64,000 nt of DNA. Origin: JAODBQ01 sp047602055. GTDB lineage: Bacteria > Actinomycetota > Acidimicrobiia > Acidimicrobiales > Ilumatobacteraceae. This document shows, piece by piece, positions 50,362 to 58,103 of the stretch. How positions within the stretch are numbered: position 1 is the stretch's first letter; every line of letters starts with the position of its first letter. The notes below the pieces were generated by a model. The model did not search any database. It saw only the letters and a program-made list of their open reading frames with translations, and was not told the origin of the DNA. The stretch spans positions 1,054,001 to 1,118,000 of the forward strand of contig JASGIG010000001.1 in the NCBI GenBank assembly GCA_047602055.1, written 5' to 3'. A program made the position numbers and the translations under genes.

Positions 50362-51603
50362 CTATGCCGGCGTGAGCACACCGAGGATCGTCAGGCCGGG
50401 TTGGCAGGTGCCGGTCGTCGCCGAGCCGGGCTGGTCGCAGGTGACGACGAAGTGGAGCACCTGGCCGGACTGCAGTTCCAGCGGGAACGGCTGGTCGATC
50501 GTCGGAGCGACGACGTCCAGCGACCACTCCAGGAGCGGGGTGTCGTCGACGTTGAACTGGGCTTTGCCGCGGTCGTCGTTCGGGTTCTGGACGATGAGGC
50601 TCGTGATCCGCAGGACGGAGCCGTCCGGGACGGTGTAGGGGGCCTCGCCGAACTTGCCGGGCTCGACCTGCGGGGCGAGGCGGGTGGCGAATGTCGCGCC
50701 CGTGCTGGAGCTGTTCGTCGCCGTCGTGCTCGGCAGGTCGACCGTGGTCGACGTCGAGGCGACGGTCGACGGTGGCGTAGTCGTCGTCGGGGTCGACAGC
50801 TCGGTGACGGTCGGTGCAGGGCTTGGCGACTGCTCGCGGACGGCGTCTCGGGCCGCATCGTCGATCGCTGGCTTGACGATCCCGAACCAACCGCCGGCGA
50901 GCACGGCGAGCACGGCGACGATGCCGGCAACCCAGGTCCACAGGTGCTCGGGCAGCGTCGGCAGTTGCACCAGCGATCCGGACGTGCGCACCGTCGGCGC
51001 GCCGGCCTGCTCGGCTTCCACCCGGAACGGCAGCGTGCGGTGCCGCCGCTCCCACTGCCGCTGCGTCGTGCGCAGCCGCAGGCGAACGAGGCCGGTGGCC
51101 CCGGGGTCGACGCCGATCGCCGGCGGCTCGAACTCGCCCTCGACCCGCCCGGAGGGGTCGACGAGGCGCAGCCGGCAGCTCGCCTGGGTGTTGCCGCGGT
51201 TCTCCAGCGTCAGCTCATAGCCGGCGCCGAAGCGGCCGCGCTGGGCCGGTTGCAGCAGCGTCAGCCGGTGCTCGACCACAGGCTGGACGTCGAGGGTGAT
51301 CGACGCCTCGATCACGTCGGTGTCCGGGCGTTGCGGAGCGACCCGCACGGTGAGGGCGGTCGGTCCGGCGGCGGTGCTCGGCAGGCGCGGCGGGTGGATC
51401 TCGACGTCGACCTCGCCCTGGGCGCGCGCCGGCACCGTGACCGTGGCCGGCCGCAGGTTTGCCCACCCGGCGGCGAGGCCGGCGGGCGTCAGGCGGTAGG
51501 TCTCCTCCTCGTCACCGTCGTTGACGACGACGAGCCGCTCGGTCGTCGTCGTCCCGAGCTCGACGTCGACGTCGGTGTTCAGGAACATGGCCTGCGACGT
51601 CAC
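50362..51603 (-). CDS. Membrane-anchored protein with Ig-like domains
   Basis: 413 residues from GTG 51603 (VTSQAMFLNTDVDVELGTTT). The first ~220 residues look like two beta-sandwich domains (TTERLVVVNDGDEEETYRLT, EVDVEIHPPRLPSTAAGPTA, GYELTLENRGNTQASCRLRL) resembling NEW3/CARDB modules; one membrane helix (WTWVAGIVAVLAVLAGGWFG) about residue 235; then a Thr/Ser stalk and a C-terminal beta domain with paired Cys (VVTCDQPGSATTGTCQPG). No family name. It sits inside the hem cluster but points the other way. Confidence 0.75.
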   Translation of the reverse strand: MTSQAMFLNTDVDVELGTTTTERLVVVNDGDEEETYRLTPAGLAAGWANLRPATVTVPARAQGEVDVEIHPPRLPSTAAGPTALTVRVAPQRPDTDVIEASITLDVQPVVEHRLTLLQPAQRGRFGAGYELTLENRGNTQASCRLRLVDPSGRVEGEFEPPAIGVDPGATGLVRLRLRTTQRQWERRHRTLPFRVEAEQAGAPTVRTSGSLVQLPTLPEHLWTWVAGIVAVLAVLAGGWFGIVKPAIDDAARDAVREQSPSPAPTVTELSTPTTTTPPSTVASTSTTVDLPSTTATNSSSTGATFATRLAPQVEPGKFGEAPYTVPDGSVLRITSLIVQNPNDDRGKAQFNVDDTPLLEWSLDVVAPTIDQPFPLELQSGQVLHFVVTCDQPGSATTGTCQPGLTILGVLTPA

Positions 51604-51611
51604 GGCCCGGC

Positions 51612-51617
51612 ACGCTA
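51612..51617 (-). promoter_or_regulatory. -10 box TAGCGT (minus strand), leaderless start
   Basis: TAGCGT ends 8 bases before GTG 51603 and decides that start. Confidence 0.5.
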
Positions 51618-51800
51618 CCCGTCGAAGCGCAGTGGACCCGGGCGCCGGCCGGCTGGGCTGTCCCGGCGGCGCCCGACATGGCGAGCAGGTCGAAGCGCCA
51701 CCGGTCACGCCCGTCGGAGTCCGGTGAGGTCGTCAGGCCAGCGTGGTCGGTGCGGGCGCGAGCGTTCGGGTGCGAGCAAGGCGTCGTGCGCATTCATTCG

Positions 51801-51806
51801 TACGAT
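51801..51806 (+). promoter_or_regulatory. -10 box TACGAT before hemB
   Basis: TACGAT ends 6 bases before GTG 51813. Confidence 0.5.
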
Positions 51807-51812
51807 GTCACG

Positions 51813-52801
51813 GTGCCCGGCCAGTTCCCCATGTCCCGCCCGCGCCGCCTGCGTCGCTCCGTCGCGATGCGTGAGCTGGTGGCCGAGACCCGCCTCGACG
51901 TCCGCCAGCTCGTCGCTCCGCTGTTCGTGCGCGAGGGCATCGAGCACCCCCAGCCGATCGTGTCGCTGCCCGGCGTGGTCCAGCACACCCGGGAGAGCCT
52001 GCGCAAGGAGGTTCACGAGCTGGCCGACCTCGGCGTCGGGGCGATCATGCTGTTCGGCGTCCCCGCCGCCAAGGACGCGGTCGGCAGCCAGGCGTTCGAT
52101 CCCGACGGGATCGTCCAGCTCGCCCTGGCCGACCTGGCCGAGGAGGTCGGCGACCGGGTGGTGCTGATGGCCGACCTGTGCGTCGACGAGTACACCGACC
52201 ACGGCCACTGCGGGATCCTCGACGGGCACGGCTCGGTCGACAACGACCAGACGCTCGACGTCTACGGCCGCATCGCCGTCGCCCAGGCCACCGCCGGCGC
52301 CCACGTCGTCGCCCCGAGCGGGATGATGGACGGCCAGGTCGGCGTGATCCGCGCCGCGCTCGACGCCGCCGGCTTCACCGACACGGCGATCCTGGCCTAC
52401 GCGGCGAAGTACGCCAGCGGTCTGTACGGTCCGTTCCGCGACGCCGTCGACGTGCAGATCGTCGGTGGTGGCGACCGCAAGGGCTACCAGCAGGACTGGC
52501 GCAACGGCCGCGAGGCGCTCGTCGAGGTGCAGGCCGACGTCGACCAGGGCGCCGACATGGTGATGGTCAAGCCGGCCGTCGCCTACCTCGACGTGATCAG
52601 CCGCGGTGCGCGCCCGCGTCGACGTGCCGGTCGCCGCCTACCACGTGTCCGGCGAGTACTCGATGGTCAAGGCCGCGGCGGCCAACGGGTGGATCGACCA
52701 CGACACGGTGGCGCTGGAGCACTTGACGGCGATCCGCCGCGCCGGCGCCGACGTGATCCTCACCTATCTCGCGCGGTGGTACGCCGAGCTGCACGTCGTG
52801 A
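51813..52801 (+). CDS. hemB: Porphobilinogen synthase (delta-aminolevulinate dehydratase), frameshifted
   Basis: GTG 51813 opens VPGQFPMSRPRRLRRSVAMR. LVAPLFVREGIEHPQPIVSL; metal site DLCVDEYTDHGHCG (D-x-C-x-D with GHCG, one Cys fewer than the three-Cys zinc form); Schiff-base lysines in YAAKYASGLYGPFRDA and VMVKPAVAYLDVISR. One surplus base at 52604-52606 shifts the frame; repaired it continues VRARVDVPVAAYHVSGEYSM to ILTYLARWYAEL. No stop is reached in that frame before hemL; a second one-base surplus near 52790 would give TGA at 52799-52801, overlapping the hemL GTG as elsewhere in this genome. Confidence 0.85.
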
Positions 52802-54076
52802 GGACCAACGCCGACGTCTTCGCCCGCTCCGCACGGGTGATCCCCGGTGGGGTCAACTCCAGCATCCGGGCGTTCAAGGCCGTCGGGGGCACCCCGTACG
52901 TCGTCGCCCGCGCCGAGGGCCCGTACGTCTGGGACGTCGAGGGCAACCGCTACATCGACCTCGTCCAGAGCTACGGCGCGGTGATCCTCGGTCATGCACA
53001 CCCGGCGATCACCGCGGCGGTGAGCGACGCGGCGGCGCGGGGAACGTCGTACGGCGCGCCGACGCCCGGTGAGATGGCGCTCGCCGAGGCGATCGTGTCG
53101 CGGGTGCGGTCCGTCGAGATGGTCCGGCTGATGAACGAGCGGCACGGAGGCGACGAGCACCGCCGTGCGCCTGGCCCGTGGCTACACCGGGCGGGACCGC
53201 ATCGTCATCTTCCACGGCAACTTCCACGGGGCCACCGATGCGCTGCTGGCCGCCGGTGGCAGCGGCGTCGCCACGCTCGGCCTGCCCGGCACCGCCGGCG
53301 TGCCCGACGCCGCGGTGGCGAACACGATGGTCGTGCCGTACAACGTGGTGCCGCGGCTGGACGAGCGGGTGGCCGCCGTGCTGGTCGAGCCGGTGGCGGC
53401 GAACATGGGCGTCGTCGCCCCGGCGCCCGGGTTCCTCGCCGGGCTGCGCGCCGAGTGCGACCGGGTCGGTGCGGTGCTGGTGTTCGACGAGGTGATCACC
53501 GGGTTTCGCCTCGGCGCCGGCGGGGCGCAGGCCAAGTACGACGTCGACGCCGACCTCACCACGTACGGCAAGGTCATCGGCGGCGGCCTGCCGATCGGCG
53601 CGGTCGGTGGGCGCCGGGAGATCATGGAGACGCTGTCGCCGCTCGGCCCGGTGTTCCAGTCCGGCACGCTGTCGGGCAACCCGCTGGCCACCGCCGCCGG
53701 GCGCACCGCGCTGGAGCTGCTGACCGGCGACGTGTACATCGAGCTGATGGCCCGCACCCGCCACCTCGCTGCGCAGGTCGGCGACGCCTGCCGATCTGCG
53801 GGTCTCGCCGTGCAGGTGCCGGTGGTCGGGACGCTCGCCGGGCTGTTCTTCGGCGACGGCGACGCCCCGACGAACTTCGCCGAGGCCAAGCAGACCGACG
53901 AGCGGGCCTTCGCCGCGTTCTTCCACGCGATGCTGGGCGAGGGCGTCGCCCTCGCCCCGGGTGCGTACGAGGCGCTGTTCGTCGGCCTCGGCCACACCGA
54001 CGACGTGCTCGACGCCGTCGCCGACGCCGCCCACCGCGCCGCCACCGCCACCGCCACCGAGCTCGCCCGCGCCTGA
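52798..54076 (+). CDS. hemL: Glutamate-1-semialdehyde 2,1-aminomutase, frameshifted
   Basis: GTG 52798 opens VRTNADVFARSARVIPGGVN followed by SSIRAFKAVGGTPYVVARAE. One extra base at about 53137 (AAC-G-AGC) breaks the frame; removing it gives RLMNSGTEATSTAVRLARGY. PLP lysine in TTYGKVIGGGLPIGAVGG; VFDEVITGFRLGAGGAQ. Repaired length is 425 residues, normal. It makes 5-aminolevulinate and completes the C5 route started by hemA. Confidence 0.88.
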
Positions 54077-54131
54077 CACCGGCGCGCCCGCCGCTCGCTC
54101 CGTCGTCGCCCGCCTGTCGTCGTCATGTGAT

Positions 54132-54171
54132 GAGCGATGAGCCGGCCTCTTCGGCTCACAGCTCATCGCTC
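54132..54171. terminator. Hairpin after hemL
   Basis: GAGCGATGAGC (54132-54142) and GCTCATCGCTC (54161-54171) are exact complements; an inner CCG...CGG extends the stem. Located between hemL and the next gene's promoter, a likely terminator of the hem transcript. Confidence 0.5.
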
Positions 54172-54209
54172 GACGGTGGGGGCGCCGCCGGTCGGGGCGG
54201 GTGCCGTCC

Positions 54210-54215
54210 TACGCT
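54210..54215 (+). promoter_or_regulatory. -10 box TACGCT, leaderless start
   Basis: TACGCT ends 6 bases before GTG 54222, which is therefore preferred to the upstream GTG 54201. Confidence 0.5.
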
Positions 54216-54221
54216 CGTCGG

Positions 54222-54938
54222 GTGCGGCAGTTCATCACGATGCGGTTCTGGATGTCGCTGCTCGCCGTCGTCGCCCTGTTCGGGATCGTCTACGTCGTCA
54301 CCCGCGGCGAGCCGGCCAGCGACTCGGTCATCGCCGCCGACAACGGGCCGGTGGAGCGCCACGTCGACTTCGTGTCGCAGGTGTACTCGATCACCGGCGA
54401 CGCCGGCTTCGCGATGGTGCGCGGCAAGTCGAACGGTGAGCTGCAGCTGATCATCGACGGGTCGCGGACGATGGTCGTCCAGCCGGACACGCCGGGCGAG
54501 ATCAGCTGCCCCGACCTGTCCGGGATCGGCACGTGCGTGGTGGTCGCCGACCTGCTCGGCGACGCCGTCCTGTGGTTCGCGCTCATCCCGCACGAGCAGA
54601 CCAGCACGGTGACGATGGCAGGGATCGCCAAGCTCGACGACCAGAACGTCGTCGAGCTGACCAACGGCTGGGTCGTTTCCCGCGCCGCCAGCGTCAGCAT
54701 CGACTGTACCGAGGACGTGTCGTCGCTCACCGAGTTCGTCCGCCGGTTCGGTACGTCGAGCACGACGACGTTCAGTCTTGACGACCAGAAGATCGTCAAG
54801 ACCACCTGCACCCAGGCGCCGCAGTCGACGACGACCACCACCGTGCCGGCCACCCCGCCGACGGAGAACGTGATCCCCGGCGAGACGCTCCCGCCCGGCG
54901 AGACCGTGCCGGACGCCAGCTCGTCCGGCATCGGTTGA
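54222..54938 (+). CDS. Membrane-anchored extracytoplasmic protein
   Basis: 238 residues from GTG 54222. One N-terminal helix (FWMSLLAVVALFGIVYVVT), then a folded domain with four Cys in two pairs (ISCPDLSGIGTCVVV; IDCTEDV...KTTCTQ) and a Thr/Pro tail ending SSGIG. It has no family I recognise. A signal-anchor protein facing outside is the only safe statement. Confidence 0.7.
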   Translation: MRQFITMRFWMSLLAVVALFGIVYVVTRGEPASDSVIAADNGPVERHVDFVSQVYSITGDAGFAMVRGKSNGELQLIIDGSRTMVVQPDTPGEISCPDLSGIGTCVVVADLLGDAVLWFALIPHEQTSTVTMAGIAKLDDQNVVELTNGWVVSRAASVSIDCTEDVSSLTEFVRRFGTSSTTTFSLDDQKIVKTTCTQAPQSTTTTTVPATPPTENVIPGETLPPGETVPDASSSGIG

Positions 54939-55034
54939 GCCCGAGACGTCGGGCGAGCTCGTTCGAGCGAACAAACCGAGTGCACGTCTGATCGCTCGAC
55001 GAGGCCGGCTGGCGGCGGAGGCGGGTCTCTGGGG

Positions 55035-55082
55035 TTTGCGTCACGGCACAGATGCGCATGTCGGTTCGTGCGCTGACACAGA
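55035..55082 (-). repeat. Paired-palindrome 48-bp element, locus D
   Basis: TTTGCGTCACGGCACAGA (55035-55052) and TTCGTGCGCTGACACAGA (55065-55082), 30 bp apart, linker TGCGCATGTCGG. It lies in the convergent gap, 29 bases before the end of the P450 gene. Confidence 0.8.
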
Positions 55083-55110
55083 CCGGACGAAACCGAGACG
55101 GTCCGGCCGT

Positions 55111-56373
55111 TCAGGCGTTCGAGCTGGGTGTTCCGAGGTGGACGGGGAGCCGGGCTCGGCCGCGAAGGTTGAACGTCTCGCGGATCGGTGCCGGGCCAGC
55201 GGCTTGGACGTTCGGGAAGGTGGCGAGCAGGGTCGTCAGCGCGATGGCTCCTTCGGTGCGGGCGAGTGCGGCGCCGAGGCAGTGGTGGATGCCGCCGCCG
55301 AAGGACAGGTGGCGGCTGGCGTTCGGGCGGCGCAGGTCGAGGCGGTCCGGCTCGGTGAACACCGCAGGATCGCGGTTGGCGGCGCCGAGCATGACGACGA
55401 TCTGGTCGCCGGCGACGACGTGGTGCGCGCCGATCGTCAGGTCCTGGGTGGCGACGCGCTGCACCATCTGCAGGGGCGTGTCGTAGCGCAGCAGCTCGTC
55501 GACGGCGTTGTCGGTGAGCCGGGGATCGGCCTGCCAGTCGGCGAGCTGCTCGGGATGCTGGAGCAGGGCGCGCAGGCCGTTGCCGATGAGGTTGACGGTG
55601 GTCTCGTGGCCGGCGACGAGCAGCAGGGTGACGAGGCCGGCCAACTCGTCGTCGCCGAGACCGTCGTCGGTGCTCGAACCGTCGTGGCGGCGCAGCAGGT
55701 CCGAGAGCAGGTCGTCGCCTGGCCGCCGGCGGCGCTCGTCGAGCAGGCCGTTCGTGTAGGCGTGCAGCTCGACGGTGGCGACGTCGATCGCCGCGTTGTC
55801 GTCGTCGGTGCGCAGGACGCTCGGGTCGACCGACTTGGTCAGCGCCGCCGACCAGGCCCGGAAGTGGGTGCGGTCGCCGGGCGGGATGCCGAGCAGCTCG
55901 CAGATCACGGCGATCGGCAGTGGTGCGGCGAAGTGCTCGACGACGTCGACGGCGTCGTCCGTAGCGATCCCGGGCAGCCCGGCGACGAGCGCGTCGGCGA
56001 GATCCTGGATCGTGCCGCGCAGCTGCTCCACCCGGCGCGGGGTGAAGCCCTGGGCGACGAGGCCGCGCAGCCGGGTGTGCTGCGGCGGGTCCATGAACAC
56101 CAGCAGGGGGCGGGCGTCGTACATCGCCGCCAGCCGAGGGTCGGCGACGGCGGCCTCGCGCAGCACGGTGCTGTGCCGTTCGTCGCTGCTCAACGTCGGG
56201 TTGCGCAGGATCGACCAGCAGTCGGCGTGCCCGAACGCCAGGTGCATGGCGATGTCGGTGGAGATGAACGGCCCGGCGTCGCGCATCCGCCGGTACAGGC
56301 CGTACGGGTCGTCACGGTGCTCCGGCGCGAACGCCTCGAGGAAGAACGTGCTCGCCGCGTCGGTGCCGTCCAT
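55111..56373 (-). CDS. Cytochrome P450
   Basis: 420 residues from ATG 56373 behind GGGAGCG; a longer frame overlaps tetR and was rejected. I-helix VAGHETTVNLIGNGLRALL (AGxET), K-helix ELLRYDTPLQMVQRV (ExxR), haem loop HLSFGGGIHHCLGAALARTE (FxxGxxxCxG). A soluble bacterial class I P450. No ferredoxin or reductase gene is adjacent. The divergent TetR gene and its 20-bp palindrome suggest substrate-controlled expression; substrate unknown. Confidence 0.93.
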   Translation of the reverse strand: MDGTDAASTFFLEAFAPEHRDDPYGLYRRMRDAGPFISTDIAMHLAFGHADCWSILRNPTLSSDERHSTVLREAAVADPRLAAMYDARPLLVFMDPPQHTRLRGLVAQGFTPRRVEQLRGTIQDLADALVAGLPGIATDDAVDVVEHFAAPLPIAVICELLGIPPGDRTHFRAWSAALTKSVDPSVLRTDDDNAAIDVATVELHAYTNGLLDERRRRPGDDLLSDLLRRHDGSSTDDGLGDDELAGLVTLLLVAGHETTVNLIGNGLRALLQHPEQLADWQADPRLTDNAVDELLRYDTPLQMVQRVATQDLTIGAHHVVAGDQIVVMLGAANRDPAVFTEPDRLDLRRPNASRHLSFGGGIHHCLGAALARTEGAIALTTLLATFPNVQAAGPAPIRETFNLRGRARLPVHLGTPSSNA

Positions 56374-56396
56374 GTCGCTCCCGTTCCGTTCGTCAT

Positions 56397-56416
56397 TCGA
56401 TACAGACCTGTATCGA
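56397..56416. promoter_or_regulatory. 20-bp palindrome, probable TetR operator
   Basis: TCGATACAG-AC-CTGTATCGA (56397-56416) has perfect 9-bp arms. It lies in the 67-base gap between the divergent P450 and tetR starts. A second weaker dyad ACGAT-CGCGT-ATCGT (56419-56433) overlaps the tetR -10 box. Binding should control both genes. Confidence 0.75.
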
Positions 56417-56427
56417 GTACGATCGCG

Positions 56428-56433
56428 TATCGT
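56428..56433 (+). promoter_or_regulatory. -10 box TATCGT, leaderless start of tetR
   Basis: TATCGT ends 7 bases before GTG 56441, inside the second dyad. Confidence 0.5.
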
Positions 56434-56440
56434 CGACCAC

Positions 56441-57097
56441 GTGTCAAGGAGCCGGACGCGGCCGACGCGTGACGAGACCCGCCAGCGGCTGTTCGCCGCG
56501 GCGGCGACGGTGTTCGTGCGTTCGGGGATCGCCGGCGCCAGCGTCGAGGACATCTGCCTCGAGGCCGACCTGACCCGCGGGGCGATGTACTCGAACTTCG
56601 CCAACAAGGACGAGCTGGTCATGGCGATGATCGACGAGCACCTCGACCGGGAGATCGCCGAGCTGGACCGCCTGCTGGAGACGGCCGCGTCGCCGACCGA
56701 GTACCTGCAGCTGCTGGAGTCCCCCGAGCGCCGCCGTGACGGACCGCTCGGCCCGGACCCGGTGCTGTACATGGAGTTCACGCTCTACGCGGTGCGCAAC
56801 GTGGAGAACCGGCCGCGGATCGCCGAGCACCAGCGGCGGTGGCGCGATGCCGTCGCCGAGGTCGTCCGCCGCGACAGCGAGCGCCTCGGGATCGAGCCGC
56901 CGATGCCGATCGACGACGCCGCGGCGATGATCCTGGCGATGGACAACGGCTACCTGCTCGGTGAGCTGATCGAGCCGGGCAGCTACCGGCCGGGCACGTT
57001 CAGCCGCAACCTGCTCGCCCTGCAGGCGCTGTGGGCTGCCGGCGCGCCGGCGCAGCCACGCCCGGCTCGGAAGCGCGCGCCGAGCCGCACGTCATGA
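56441..57097 (+). CDS. TetR-family repressor
   Basis: 218 residues from GTG 56441. DETRQRLFAAAATVFVRSGI, GASVEDICLEADLTRGAMYS and NFANKDELVMAMIDEHLDRE are the standard TetR DNA-binding domain; the rest is the helical ligand pocket (DPVLYMEFTLYAVRNVENRP, DAAAMILAMDNGYLLGELIE). It is divergent from the P450 and probably represses it and itself. Confidence 0.9.
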   Translation: MSRSRTRPTRDETRQRLFAAAATVFVRSGIAGASVEDICLEADLTRGAMYSNFANKDELVMAMIDEHLDREIAELDRLLETAASPTEYLQLLESPERRRDGPLGPDPVLYMEFTLYAVRNVENRPRIAEHQRRWRDAVAEVVRRDSERLGIEPPMPIDDAAAMILAMDNGYLLGELIEPGSYRPGTFSRNLLALQALWAAGAPAQPRPARKRAPSRTS

Positions 57098-57138
57098 CCG
57101 GCGCGCCGTCGCCGGCGCAGACCGCCAGCCGCCCCCGG

Positions 57139-57186
57139 TTTGTGCCAGCGCACGAACCGACGTGTCAGTTTGTGTCGTGACGCAAA
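57139..57186 (+). repeat. Paired-palindrome 48-bp element, locus A copy 1
   Basis: TTTGTGCCAGCGCACGAA (57139-57156) and TTTGTGTCGTGACGCAAA (57169-57186), 30 bp apart, linker CCGACGTGTCAG. Downstream of tetR. Confidence 0.85.
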
Positions 57187-57224
57187 CCGCCGAAGGCGGC
57201 CCTCCGGCGCCAGCCGTCCCCTGG

Positions 57225-57272
57225 TTTGTGCCAGCGCACGAACCGACGTGCATGTTTGCGCCCTGACACAAA
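57225..57272 (+). repeat. Paired-palindrome 48-bp element, locus A copy 2
   Basis: TTTGTGCCAGCGCACGAA (57225-57242) and TTTGCGCCCTGACACAAA (57255-57272), 30 bp apart, linker CCGACGTGCATG. Its first 18 bases repeat copy 1 exactly. Confidence 0.85.
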
Positions 57273-57320
57273 TGCTGGAGCGGGCCACCGGCGGACGGCC
57301 GGCGTCGGGCGGGTCGACGG

Positions 57321-57968
57321 TCAGGTGAGGCCGAGGAGCCGGCAGCAGGGCTCGACGCCGATCAGCTCGACATCGGCGCGGCGCACGTGGGCGTCGAAGT
57401 GCTCGGCGGACATGCGGAACTGCAGTGACGGTGCGGGCGCACCACGGCGGACCTTGATCGACTCGCCGTTCGGCTCGTAGCCGAGCTTGCGGGTGACGCC
57501 GAGCGACGCCGGGTTGTCGGCGAACGCCGACGTGGCGGCGAACTGCGCCCCGAAGCCGACGAAGCCGAGGTGCAGCGCGGCGATGCGCATCTCCGTCCCG
57601 ATTCCGCGACCCTGGAACGCTCGCCCGAGCCACGAGCCGGTCTCGAACGTGCGCAGCGTCGGGAACTGCTGGGCCATCAGCCCAGTCGTACCGACGAGCA
57701 CACCGCCGTCGAGGACCGCGAGGTCCACCGTCCACGCGGCTGGCGACAGCGTGGCCCGGCAGTGCCAGTAGTACTGCAGCGTGTTGACCTGCAGCCGTGG
57801 CGGGGCGACGTCGGTCCACGGCACGGCGAACGGCATCGCCGCCGGGTCGTGGATGCCCTGCGCGGCCAGCGTCGCCAGCTGCGCTCCGAGCTCGTCGTCG
57901 ATGGCCCGCAGCTCCAGCCGGGGCGTGCGCACCACGAGGTCGAACAGCGGCCAGGAGGGGTGGGCCAT
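57321..57968 (-). CDS. GNAT acetyltransferase (RimJ/RimL-like)
   Basis: 215 residues from ATG 57968. VRTPRLELRAIDDELGAQLA, ETGSWLGRAFQGRGIGTEMR (the Q/RxxGxG acetyl-CoA loop) and NPASLGVTRKLGYEPNGESI are GNAT/RimL hallmarks. Substrate (protein N-terminus or small amine) unknown. The elements of locus A separate it from tetR. Confidence 0.88.
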   Translation of the reverse strand: MAHPSWPLFDLVVRTPRLELRAIDDELGAQLATLAAQGIHDPAAMPFAVPWTDVAPPRLQVNTLQYYWHCRATLSPAAWTVDLAVLDGGVLVGTTGLMAQQFPTLRTFETGSWLGRAFQGRGIGTEMRIAALHLGFVGFGAQFAATSAFADNPASLGVTRKLGYEPNGESIKVRRGAPAPSLQFRMSAEHFDAHVRRADVELIGVEPCCRLLGLT

Positions 57969-58030
57969 CCCGCAACTGTGGCAGTGCGCGCTGCGGTGCC
58001 GAGTGCGCGTTTCGCCGACCGCCCTGTCCG

Positions 58031-58080
58031 GCGGCCGCGCGTCGAAGCTCGACCGAGACGAGCGAGCGAATCGAGCGTCG
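58031..58080 (+). repeat. GAAGCTCGACCGA repeat, copy 4
   Basis: GTCGAAGCTCGACCGAGACG followed by AGCGAGCG, between rlmB and the GNAT gene. Confidence 0.4.
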
Positions 58081-58103
58081 GTGAGCGATCGAGCGTCGAA
58101 GCG

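Noticed and set aside
50292..50638. Extension of the secreted protein to 50638
   Set aside because: The apparent extension comes from the frameshift at about 50255 and runs into the opposite gene; the alternative frame gives a sensible end at 50294.
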